Shown piece by piece: positions 20,741 to 29,919 of a stretch of DNA of 64,000 nt. The DNA lies in NCBI GenBank assembly GCA_002049455.2, contig KV918776.1, positions 248,001-312,000 on the forward strand. Reading direction: 5' to 3'. Numbering within the stretch: the stretch's first letter is position 1; every line of letters starts with the position of its first letter. The notes below the pieces were generated by a model. It was given only the letters and a program-made list of their open reading frames with translations. It searched no databases and was not told the origin of the DNA. Made by a program: the position numbers and the translations under genes. The stretch comes from Porphyra umbilicalis. Lineage: Eukaryota > Rhodophyta > Bangiophyceae > Bangiales > Bangiaceae.

Positions 20741-22053
20741 CTCGTCACCCCGCCGGTGGGTGCAGGCCAGACCTTCGCCGGTCGCCCGAAAGGGCGATCG
20801 TGTCCTGTTTGTGCCGCGGGCTGCGCCCCATTTACTGGGGCCGACCGCTGGGATTTTTCGAGTGGCCGCCACGCCGGGTAGGCGGTCCTCACTGTGCTAT
20901 TTCGGTCGTCACCCCGCCGGTGGGTGCGTACCAGTCTGCCGCCGGTCGCCCGAAAGGGCGATCGTGTCCTGTTTGTGCCGCGGGCTGCGCCCCATTTACT
21001 GGGGCCGACCGCTGGGATTTTTCGAGTGGCCGCCACGCCGGGTAGGCGGTCCTCACTGTGCTATTTCGGTCGTCACCCCGCCGGTGGGTGCGTACCAGTC
21101 TGCCGCCGGTCGCCCGAAAGGGCGATCGTGTCCTGTTTGTGCCGCGGGCTGCGCCCCATTTACTGGGGCCGACCGCTGGGATTTTTCGAGTGGCCGCCAC
21201 GCCGGGTAGGCGGTCCTCACTGTGCTATTTCGGTCGTCACCCCGCCGGTGGGTGCGTACCAGTCTGCCGCCGGTCGCCCGAAAGGGCGATCGTGTCCTGT
21301 TTGTGCCGCGGGCTGCGCCCCATTTACTGGGGCCGACCGCTGGGATTTTTCGAGTGGCCGCCACGCCGGGTAGGCGGTCCTCACTGTGCTATTTCGGTCG
21401 TCACCCCGCCGGTGGGTGCGTACCAGTCTGCCGCCGGTCGCCCGAAAGGGCGATCGTGTCCTGTTTGTGCCGCGGGCTGCGCCCCATTTACTGGGGCCGA
21501 CCGCTGGGATTTTTCGAGTGGCCGCCACGCCGGGTAGGCGGTCCTCACTGTGCTATTTCGGTCGTCACCCCGCCGGTGGGTGCGTACCAGTCTGCCGCCG
21601 ATCGCCCAAACGGGCGATCGAGCTGTCGTGGTGCCACGTGCTGAGCCCCTCTTGCTGGGCTCAGCCGTGTCCCCCTCTTGCCCTGACCATTTGGTCGGGG
21701 ACAGAGGCTCGGCACCCCGCCGGTGGGTGCAGGGCAGACCACCGCCGATCGCCCGATCGGGCGGTCGTGCTTTGGTTGTGCGCCGCGGGCTGTGTCCCCT
21801 TCGCTGGGGCTAACCGCTGGCTTATTAGAGTGGCCGCCACGCCGGGTGGGCGGTCCTCACTGTGTTTTTTCGCTCGTCATCCCACGGGTGCGTGCGTGCC
21901 GGCCCGCAGGTGATCGCCCAGGAGGGCCTGTTCGCTGTTGTGCTGCTGCCGGCTGTGCCCGCTTTCTCGGGCCAGCCGCTGACAGTTGGGCGTGGCCACC
22001 ACTCCGACTGAGTCGTGCTTTGTGACTCGTCACCCCATCTGTGGGTGCGGGCC
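20741..22053 (+). repeat. Tandem array of about 164-bp units with internal palindromes, leading into the JmjC ORF
   Basis: Unit starts (tcgtcaccccgccggtgggt or a variant) fall at about 20741, 20905, 21069, 21233, 21397, 21561, 21706, 21870 and 22027. The central units at 20905-21560 are identical to the base over long stretches; the right-hand ones are diverged and two are shorter (145 and 156 bp). Each unit holds three inverted motifs: gtcgcccgaaagggcgatc, gccccatttactggggc and gtggccgccac. The ATG of the JmjC ORF lies 27 bp inside the last unit, so the array forms its promoter or 5' UTR. Arrays of short hairpin-containing units next to the ends are common in EnSpm/CACTA elements, where an accessory protein binds them; that role is inferred here. 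Confidence 0.9.
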
Positions 22054-25000
22054 ATGGAGGGGCGCGATGCCTCCGAGCCACTCAGGCCTATGCCCGGCGA
22101 AATTTCTCGCAACCAACGTCGCCAAGTGGCACGGGCCCGGCGGCGGGCGGAGGCCATGACCGCCGAAGCAGCCCGTGCGGCTGAAGAAGCCGCGCGAGCC
22201 GTTGAGGCCGCGGATGCGGCCGAGCGCGGGGCCGTGGCACTGGCCCGACGGGCCGAGACTGCTCCCCCACCGGCCCCCACGATTCCGCTCGGTATCAGCC
22301 GCGGAAGCGCTGGCCGGGGCGGTCGTGGCCGCGGACGTGGCCACGGCAGTGCCAGGGGACGTGGCGGTGGCGAGCACCCGCCGGCTCGAAAATTCGGGCC
22401 GTCCCTGCTGCAAGGACAGGTAGATGGCGGCGGATCGCGGCATGGTGCGGTTGCCGACACTGCATCCCACTCAGTGGGGGGGCGCCAACCCCCGCGTGCG
22501 ATGAGGGGACGAGGTCGGCTCGGGGCCCGGGGACCGAGCGTCGAGTGCACTCGCGTGCGGCCAGACGGGGCGCCATCTGGCTGTGACGGGTCTCTGCCGG
22601 CATCGGATGCCATGTCCGTCGTCAACGACGCACGCCGGGTATTGGCTGGTCGATCCGGTGGGCTGACAGCTTCGCAGCTGCGGATGCTCCTGTCCGCCCT
22701 GGAACTGGCTGGGCCGGAGTTTCTTCCCAGCCCCGTCCGGCTGCAAGTGCTGAGACAGTGTCGCGGGGGGTGTGGCGACGTGGAGGCGATTGATTCGCTG
22801 TTGGGTTCCGCTGTAAGGATCTTGCAAGGCGACCGCGGCGGTGTGCCCGACTCGGCCGATACTGCGCCAGCCGGGTTCCTCGTCCAGCAAGCACTGGCCT
22901 CCCACGGATGCAAGGGCCAGTGTCGCGCGGCTGCGCACCGAGCCCCACCTCCTGCCCGCCTCCCGAGTTCTTCTTGTCCACCGGCCGCACCCCCGTCCAT
23001 CCCGCCCCTCCAGCCTTCTGGCCACACCGCGGCAGAGGTGAGCGCTCGCAGGCGTCCACCTCGGCGCCCCGTGCCCCCTCCCCCCAAGCGGTTCCGCGGC
23101 ACGGGGAGCCGCGATGGCGACCCAACATCGACCGCCACCGTCACGACCTTTGCGCCACCGACGCCTCGTGGCGTGCCATCTATGCCATCCACCGCTCGCG
23201 CAGGTGCCGGCCGGCAGGTGCCCTCCGTGCCCGTTGGTCTGGTGCCACCACGTTTTCTTTTTCCCATCCGCGCTGAGCGGCAGCGCGAGCTGTTGACAGC
23301 GGACGTTGCGTCGTTGAGAGACGGCAATGACATGTCAACGCAAATGATGGACGGATTGCTGCTGTGGTTCCTCTACTGGACCAAGAGCGGCGGGGTTAAC
23401 GGGGGCCTGCGCGTGCTTTCGGCTCTCGATGCCCAGGACATCAAGGACGCGTCGATCGACGACAACCTGTTTGTCAACAGGGCCGCTAATGTCCTGCTCG
23501 ACCGCTTCGTGTTCAGCGGCGGGACGGTCCTGATACCAGTTTACAGTGGTCGGGGGTGGTCGGGTGTGGTTGTGAGAGACCTGCACAAGGTCGTGCCCTC
23601 GGTCGCCCAGGCCGTCCTCGATGGCGACGCTCAACCCGTTGCCGGGGCGTTTGTGATCCTCATCAACACGCATGCAGGGAACGGGGGTGCGGAGGTGGAC
23701 TTTGATGTGGTGAATGGCCTCTTCCACTCCTTGACTGCCGCCATCTGTCAGACACGTCTCCGCCACATGGACTCCGTCGGCATGAGAATGCGTGTTAACG
23801 GCTGCCTGCGGACACGGTTGCCCGTGCGTCGGGTGACGACCCCTGACGGGGAGCTCGCGGAGACGGCAGACCACCTTCTGGCGTACTTTGCGTTGCTCTT
23901 GTCCGCTGAGCCGAAAGCAGCAGATTGTCTTTTGCGCACTGACAATGGACTGCAGTGGAGCAAAGCCCATGCCCCCCGGCGGTTACGAGGCCTCGTCCGT
24001 CGCATCGTCGAAGCGCATCGACCGGAAGGCGAGGTCTGGAATGAGCAGGAGCCGGGCGAAGAGCTATTGAACGGTCGCGACGTGTCTGAGGACGAGGTCG
24101 CTGACAGTGGCGATGGCATGCGTGACTTGACGGACGACGACGAAGCTGGCGGAGACGGCAGCACACGCAATGGCGGTCACGATGGCGACGTTGTTGTCGA
24201 CGACCGACCACACGGCGGCGGCCAACGACGGGGACGCGGCGGAGGGCGTGATGGTGGCGATGGGGGACACGTGGGCACCAAGGACGACGCCGCCGGCGAT
24301 GTTGTCGCCGACGACGGGCGTCATGGCGGCGGCCAACGACACGGACGCTGCGGAGGGCACATTGGTGTTGACGGGGGACTCCTTTATGGAAGCGACGCCG
24401 GTGACGCCGGTGGCTACTCACGCGGTCACGGCGCAGGTGCAAACGACGACGCCGCCGACGACGTCGGCGTGGACGACCGACGACAATGCGGCGACCAACG
24501 ACAGGGACGCGGGGGAGGGCATTTCGGTGTCGACGGGGGACACGTGCACGCAAGCAGCGCCGGTGACGCCAGTGGGCGCGCACTAGGTCACGTCGTGGGC
24601 GCCATGGCCGAAGCCGCCGCCGACGTCGTCGTGGACGACGGACCGCACGGCGACGGCCAACGACAACGACGTGGAGGAGGGCGTGTTGGTCACGACGGGG
24701 GACTCGTCGGTGTAGTACCCATCGATGACGCCGCCTCCGAAGTCGTCGCTGACGTCGGACGTCACGGCCGCGGCCAAGGACACGGGCGCGGAGGAGGGCA
24801 CGTGCGTGTTGACGGGGGACACGTGCACGACGGCCGCGCCGGTGACACCGATAGTGACGGTGTTGTCGACGGCCGACCACACGGCGGCGGCCAACGACGG
24901 GGACACGGCGGAGAGCATGTCGGCGTCGACGGGAGACTCGTGCACCCACGCCAGGCCGCTTACGCCGGTGCCCACGCACTCAGTCACGGCGCAAGCGACA

Positions 25001-28000
25001 ACGACGACGCCGCCGCCAACGTCGTCGTGCACGACCGACGACACGGCAGTGGCCAACGACACGTACGCACCGATTCACGTGTTGGTGGCGACGGGGGACT
25101 CGTGGGCGCCAACGATGACGCCGCCGCCGACGTCGTCGTGGACAACCGACGTGGCGGCGGCGGCGCACGACACGGACTCGGTGGAGGGCACGTTGCCGGT
25201 GACGGGGGACACGTGCACAAAAGCCGCGCTGGTGACAATGATGGCCACGCACTTGATGACGTCGTTGGCGGCGACGACAACGCCGCCGCCAACGTCGTCG
25301 TCGACTACCGCCGACAAGGCGGCGGCGAACGACAGGGACGTGGAGGAGGGCACGTTGCCGGTGACGGGGAACACGTGCACCAAAGCCGCGCCGATGACAA
25401 TGATGGCCAAGCACTTGATGACGTTGTTGGCGGCGACGACAACGCCGCCGCCGACGTCGTCGCCGACGACCGCCGAAAATGTGGCGGCCAACGACACGGT
25501 CGTGGTGATGGGAATGTTGGTGGCGACGGGGGATACGTGGGCTCCAACGATGACGCCGCCGCCGACATCGTCGTGGACAACCGACGTGGCGGCGGCGGCG
25601 CACGACACGGACTCGGTGGAGGGCACGTTGTTGGTGATGGGGGACACGTGCGCAAAAGCCGCGCTGGCGACAATGATGGCCACGCACTTGATGAAGTCGT
25701 TGGCGGCGACGACAACGCCGCCGCCAACGTCGTCGTCGACTACCGCCGACAAGGCGGCGGCGAACAAAAGGGACGTGGAGGAGGGCACGTTGCCGGAGAC
25801 GGGGAACACGTGCACCAAAGCCGCGCCGATGACAATGATGGCCAAGCACTTGATGACGTTGTTGGCGGCGACGACAACGCCGCCGCCGACGTCGTCGCCG
25901 ACGACCGCCGACAAGGCGGCGGCCAACGACACGGACGTGGTCATGGGAGTGTTGGTGGCGACGGGGGATTCGTGGGCGCCAACGATCACGTCACCGCTGA
26001 CGTCGTCGTACTCGACCGACGTCGCGGCGGCGGTCAACGACACGGACTCGGTGCAGGGAACGTTGTTGGAGATGGGGGACACGTGCACAAATGCCGCGCT
26101 GGTGACAATGATGGCCACGCACTTGATGACGTCGTTGGCGGCGACGACAACGCCGCCGCCGACGTCGTCGTCGACGACCGCCGACAAGGCGGCGGCGAAC
26201 AACAGGGACGTGGAGGAGGACGCGTTGGTCGCCACGGGGCACTAGTGCGCGCAGGACCCGACGCCGACGCCGCCACAGACGTCGTCGTCGAGGGCCGACC
26301 AAACGGCGGCGGCCAACGACGGGGACGTGGCAGAGGGCATGTCGGCGGCGACGGGGGACCCGTGCACCCACGCCACGCCGCTTACGCCGGTGCCCACGCA
26401 CTCAGTCACGGAGCAAGCGACAACGACGACGCCGCCGCCGACGTCGTCTTGGACGACCGACGACACGGCAGTGGCCAACGACACGTACGCACCGATTCAC
26501 GTGTTGGTGGCGACGGGGGACTCGTGGGCGCCAACGATGACGCCGCCGCCGACGTCGTCGTGGACAACCGACGTGGCGGCGGCGGCGCACGACACGGACT
26601 CGGTGGAGGGCACGTTGCCGGTGACGGGGGACACGTGCACAAAAGCCGCGCTGGTGACAATGATGGCCACGCACTTGATGACGTCGTTGGCGGCGACGAC
26701 AACGCCGCCGCCGACGTCGTCGTCGACGACCGCCGACAAGGCGGCGGCGAACGACAGGGACGTGGAGGAGGGCACGTTGCCGGTGACGGGGAACACGTGC
26801 ACCAAAGCCGCGCCGGTGACAATGATGGCCAAGCACTTGATGACGTTGTTGGCGGCGACGACAACGCCGCCGCCGACGTCGTCGCCGACGACCGCCGAAA
26901 ATGTGGCGGCCAACGACACGGTCGTGGTGATGGGAATGTTGGTGGCCACGGGGAACTCGTGGGCGCGAACGACGACGCCGCCGCCGACGTCGTTGCCGAC
27001 GACCGACGTCGCGGCGGCGGCCACGGACACGGACTGGGTGGAGGGCACGCTGCTTGTGACGGGGGACATGTGCATCAAAGGCGTGCCGGTTACGCCGCCG
27101 GCCACGCAATTGGTCACGGCGCAGGCGGCCACGACGACGCCGCTGCAGACGTCATCGTGGACGAGCGACCAGTCGGCGGCGGCCAACGACACGGACGTGG
27201 TGATGGGAATGTTGGTGGCGACGGGGGACTCGTGGGCGTGAACGACGACGCCGCCGCCGACGTCGTTGCCGACGACCGACGTCGCGGCGGCGGCCAACGA
27301 CACGGAATGGGTGGAGGGCACGTTGCTGGTGACGGGGGACATGTGCATCAAAAGCGCGCCGGTGAATCCGGTGGCCACGCACTCGTTCACGGCACAGGAG
27401 CCAAGGACGACGCCGCCGCCGACGTCGTCGTGGACGACCTACCAGACGGCGGCGGCCAACGACACGGACGTGGCGATGGGAATGTTGGTGTTGACGGGGG
27501 ACTCGTTCGTGCAAAGCAAGCCGCTGAGGCTGTTGGCCACGGGCACAGCCGAGACGTGGCCGACGGCATTGCCAACGACGCATGTAACGCCGGCACAGGG
27601 GAGGGTGAACCCGTTGAACGTCCCACCGTGCGAGTTGGCCGTCTCGGGGGTGGTCTGTCGTTGTTGGGTGGAGTGTCTGTCTCGTGTCGCGATGATCCAT
27701 TGTCTAGCTTAGACGCCGAAGATCTCAGGTTCCTTGCAGGCGCTCTGTCTTCGTCTTGCTCGCCTGAAGGACTCCCGAGCCGTTCTGACCTGTCATGCCC
27801 GCACACTAGCGATGGAGAGCATCTCGGGGCTGTGGTTGCTGTCGCGAGCGCCCAAAACTGCGGTAAATCCGGAGTGGGTGGCGGCTCAGAGGTGCCCGCC
27901 CACGGGCTTGGGTCTCTACAGCGATGCGTCAAGCAGTTCCACTCAGCACCCATAACTAAATTATCATCGGTGCCTGAATTTGGACTGCACAGTCTGATTC

Positions 28001-29724
28001 GATCACACAGTGGGTCAATTCGGACTTTTGGTGCGCACGTGTTCCGCATAGTAGCACCCGAGAAACGCCCTGTGTCCAGTCGTATGCCAAAGCGACTTTC
28101 CGGGGACAAGATCAGGGTGCGGGTTCAAACCTTTCCACAGTTCCCGACCATTGTATGCGACGCATTCTGTGGCCAACCTGCGGCAGACCCTAGCGTTAAG
28201 CGCCAAGAGTTACGTGCTCATCTGCCGTCGGAACGGGAAAGGCGGTGGTCAGGTGCGGAGATCAACACCAAAGTCAGCCAGAGTGCAGACGCCCTTCGAG
28301 CGGAGTACAAACACTTTGATGTGAAACGCTTCCTCAGCAGCGTGAATGATCCGAGCTTGACATGGGTGAGACGGACAACCTCTGCTGGGAACGAGAAGAT
28401 GGTGTTGGGGGGTGAGCCAAGACCAATCGATGTGTACTATCTTTCAGATATGTCACCTCGCAACGAGGATGGATGCGGCAGGAGCCTTGGTGACCCTGCG
28501 TGCACCGCCATCGCGGCTCGTGTTCCTCCTCGCGAGCGATTTGAAAATCCACGCACTCTAAACCACCACACCATGCTCGGTGCCGCATCTACGTACGAAG
28601 GGATTAACACCAACTTGCTCTACATTGGTTCCAGAGGCTCCCACTTCAGCTGGCACGTGGAGGACAGTCTATTACAGTCCACATCGTACTTGCAGAAGGG
28701 CTCCAACAAGTTCTGGTTTTTTATTCCTGCCCCCGAACGTCCGCGAGCGGAGCGCGTCATGCGGGAACACATGGACCCGGCTGTACTTGCAGCGGCTGGA
28801 GGGGATGTATGGGAGGTACTCGCTGTGAAAGCGTGCCTGTGGCCTGCGACTCTTTTCCTAGCGCATGGCGTTCGCGTCGGGTTCCACAAAATGGAGACCG
28901 GTGACTTCGTTGTAACGGGGTACGGAGTACTGCACAGTGGATTCAACGGGGGACCAAACATAGCCTCGGCGGTGAACCTGGCATGCACCGGGTGGCTCTC
29001 GTATGCGATGGAACATGCCGCGCACTGGCGTACAAAGCTCACAATCCACATCCCTTTCGAAAAGTTACTGGTGCTTGCGGCTCAAAAGCTAGCCGATGGG
29101 GAATGGTGGTGCGGCGACGCAAAGACCTATGAATCGTGGGAGCCAGAAGAGTTCAGACGCGATGTGGTCGTGATGGTGTCGTACTTGGAAGAATACCTCA
29201 ACGCTGTCCTCGACTTCATGGAAATGGAATCCCAACCAGGCTGGGGGGGCAAAAAGCCCACTGCTGTGGCCCTGGAAAGCGCATCACGAGCTGTCCAACA
29301 GTTTATCGTTGAAAATGCGATCCAGCCGGACGGTGAGCCCTTGGAGCTCCCGAACGAGATAAAGGGAACTGCTACAGACTACTCTGTCGACGGCGCGTCA
29401 TGCCCGCACTGTGGTGTAGTGACATGGATTTCTACGGTTGTCTGTCCGTCGTGCATTGAGCAGCTCGGTGATGATGCGGTTGCAAATGCGCCACTGTGCT
29501 GCTGGCGGTGTGCACGTGGCATGCTCAATGAAGAGCATGATCGGCTTCGCAAGGGCCTGCAGACTTCGAAGGGCCTGGTGGGATGTCATGCTCCTGTGTT
29601 GGTGCAGCGGCTGGCCAACAGTGACGTGTACCTGTTGGTAGACAAGCTGAAGAGGCTCGGTGGGGGGGGGGGAAGGGTGGCTCTTGAGAAGACTCGTTTT
29701 TGGTTTCCATCGACTGTCTTTTAA
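22054..29724 (+). CDS. Giant JmjC-domain protein with a long Asp/Gly/His-rich repeat region and a possible dead C48-like domain
   Basis: 2,556 aa in one unbroken frame from the ATG at 22054. Residues 1-400: Arg/Ala/Pro-rich, with a basic-acidic helix near the start. Residues about 400-650: a folded-looking region with VLIPVYSGRGWSGVVV (about 491-507) and VILINTHAG; the pattern resembles the core of C48/Ulp1 peptidases, but the catalytic His position is not His. Residues about 705-1850: imperfect repeats of about 37 or 53 residues (core DDAAADVVVDDRR). Residues about 2100-2330: a JmjC domain with H2201 and E2203 (FSWHVED), K2219 (SNKFWFFIP) and H2294 (VLHSGFNGG), the iron and 2-oxoglutarate ligands of KDM4/KDM5-type oxygenases. 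Residues about 2450-2490: a Cys cluster (CPHC, VVCPSC, CCWRC) in the place of the C5HC2 finger of JARID-type enzymes. Predicted activity is lysine demethylation or protein hydroxylation. The stop is TAA. Confidence 0.82.
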   Translation: MEGRDASEPLRPMPGEISRNQRRQVARARRRAEAMTAEAARAAEEAARAVEAADAAERGAVALARRAETAPPPAPTIPLGISRGSAGRGGRGRGRGHGSARGRGGGEHPPARKFGPSLLQGQVDGGGSRHGAVADTASHSVGGRQPPRAMRGRGRLGARGPSVECTRVRPDGAPSGCDGSLPASDAMSVVNDARRVLAGRSGGLTASQLRMLLSALELAGPEFLPSPVRLQVLRQCRGGCGDVEAIDSLLGSAVRILQGDRGGVPDSADTAPAGFLVQQALASHGCKGQCRAAAHRAPPPARLPSSSCPPAAPPSIPPLQPSGHTAAEVSARRRPPRRPVPPPPKRFRGTGSRDGDPTSTATVTTFAPPTPRGVPSMPSTARAGAGRQVPSVPVGLVPPRFLFPIRAERQRELLTADVASLRDGNDMSTQMMDGLLLWFLYWTKSGGVNGGLRVLSALDAQDIKDASIDDNLFVNRAANVLLDRFVFSGGTVLIPVYSGRGWSGVVVRDLHKVVPSVAQAVLDGDAQPVAGAFVILINTHAGNGGAEVDFDVVNGLFHSLTAAICQTRLRHMDSVGMRMRVNGCLRTRLPVRRVTTPDGELAETADHLLAYFALLLSAEPKAADCLLRTDNGLQWSKAHAPRRLRGLVRRIVEAHRPEGEVWNEQEPGEELLNGRDVSEDEVADSGDGMRDLTDDDEAGGDGSTRNGGHDGDVVVDDRPHGGGQRRGRGGGRDGGDGGHVGTKDDAAGDVVADDGRHGGGQRHGRCGGHIGVDGGLLYGSDAGDAGGYSRGHGAGANDDAADDVGVDDRRQCGDQRQGRGGGHFGVDGGHVHASSAGDASGRALGHVVGAMAEAAADVVVDDGPHGDGQRQRRGGGRVGHDGGLVGVVPIDDAASEVVADVGRHGRGQGHGRGGGHVRVDGGHVHDGRAGDTDSDGVVDGRPHGGGQRRGHGGEHVGVDGRLVHPRQAAYAGAHALSHGASDNDDAAANVVVHDRRHGSGQRHVRTDSRVGGDGGLVGANDDAAADVVVDNRRGGGGARHGLGGGHVAGDGGHVHKSRAGDNDGHALDDVVGGDDNAAANVVVDYRRQGGGERQGRGGGHVAGDGEHVHQSRADDNDGQALDDVVGGDDNAAADVVADDRRKCGGQRHGRGDGNVGGDGGYVGSNDDAAADIVVDNRRGGGGARHGLGGGHVVGDGGHVRKSRAGDNDGHALDEVVGGDDNAAANVVVDYRRQGGGEQKGRGGGHVAGDGEHVHQSRADDNDGQALDDVVGGDDNAAADVVADDRRQGGGQRHGRGHGSVGGDGGFVGANDHVTADVVVLDRRRGGGQRHGLGAGNVVGDGGHVHKCRAGDNDGHALDDVVGGDDNAAADVVVDDRRQGGGEQQGRGGGRVGRHGALVRAGPDADAATDVVVEGRPNGGGQRRGRGRGHVGGDGGPVHPRHAAYAGAHALSHGASDNDDAAADVVLDDRRHGSGQRHVRTDSRVGGDGGLVGANDDAAADVVVDNRRGGGGARHGLGGGHVAGDGGHVHKSRAGDNDGHALDDVVGGDDNAAADVVVDDRRQGGGERQGRGGGHVAGDGEHVHQSRAGDNDGQALDDVVGGDDNAAADVVADDRRKCGGQRHGRGDGNVGGHGELVGANDDAAADVVADDRRRGGGHGHGLGGGHAACDGGHVHQRRAGYAAGHAIGHGAGGHDDAAADVIVDERPVGGGQRHGRGDGNVGGDGGLVGVNDDAAADVVADDRRRGGGQRHGMGGGHVAGDGGHVHQKRAGESGGHALVHGTGAKDDAAADVVVDDLPDGGGQRHGRGDGNVGVDGGLVRAKQAAEAVGHGHSRDVADGIANDACNAGTGEGEPVERPTVRVGRLGGGLSLLGGVSVSCRDDPLSSLDAEDLRFLAGALSSSCSPEGLPSRSDLSCPHTSDGEHLGAVVAVASAQNCGKSGVGGGSEVPAHGLGSLQRCVKQFHSAPITKLSSVPEFGLHSLIRSHSGSIRTFGAHVFRIVAPEKRPVSSRMPKRLSGDKIRVRVQTFPQFPTIVCDAFCGQPAADPSVKRQELRAHLPSERERRWSGAEINTKVSQSADALRAEYKHFDVKRFLSSVNDPSLTWVRRTTSAGNEKMVLGGEPRPIDVYYLSDMSPRNEDGCGRSLGDPACTAIAARVPPRERFENPRTLNHHTMLGAASTYEGINTNLLYIGSRGSHFSWHVEDSLLQSTSYLQKGSNKFWFFIPAPERPRAERVMREHMDPAVLAAAGGDVWEVLAVKACLWPATLFLAHGVRVGFHKMETGDFVVTGYGVLHSGFNGGPNIASAVNLACTGWLSYAMEHAAHWRTKLTIHIPFEKLLVLAAQKLADGEWWCGDAKTYESWEPEEFRRDVVVMVSYLEEYLNAVLDFMEMESQPGWGGKKPTAVALESASRAVQQFIVENAIQPDGEPLELPNEIKGTATDYSVDGASCPHCGVVTWISTVVCPSCIEQLGDDAVANAPLCCWRCARGMLNEEHDRLRKGLQTSKGLVGCHAPVLVQRLANSDVYLLVDKLKRLGGGGGRVALEKTRFWFPSTVF
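24170..27600 (+). repeat. Degenerate coding tandem repeats (about 110-160 bp units, with a higher-order duplication)
   Basis: Units begin near gacgccgccgccgacgtcgt and encode DD-A-A-DVVVDDRR, then GGG-x-RHGRGGGHV, then GDGGHVH; long units add a tail coding for KSRAGDNDGHALDDVVGG. Stretches of several units at about 25075-25560 recur nearly unchanged at 26495-26980, a higher-order duplication of roughly 1.42 kb offset. All six frames are mostly open, but only the JmjC frame is open throughout. Confidence 0.85.
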
Positions 29725-29919
29725 TAGTCTCCGGGTCTTGATATCCTAGTTCTGACGTTCCCGGGGGGGGGTTGGGCGTGGAGGTTGGTGTGCTCGCCGC
29801 ATTCTCTTTTTCGTGTGCTCAAGTTCTGTTCCGTGAGGTGATGCATCCAGAGAAAGCAAGATAGTAGTTTGCTCAAAACACCCCGCTACCGCATCTCCAG
29901 TGGCCATTGACACCCCTAG

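Noticed and set aside
20741-22053. CRISPR-like array
   Set aside because: Units are contiguous 164-bp repeats without unique spacers, in a eukaryotic context.
24725-27241. Thr/Ser/Pro-rich mucin-like frames of 300-500 codons
   Set aside because: They are the next frame of the coding repeats in the JmjC ORF and are broken several times, whereas the JmjC frame is continuous.
23795-27700. Arg-rich minus-strand frames over the same repeats
   Set aside because: Antisense shadows of the repeat units; composition follows from the repeat sequence.
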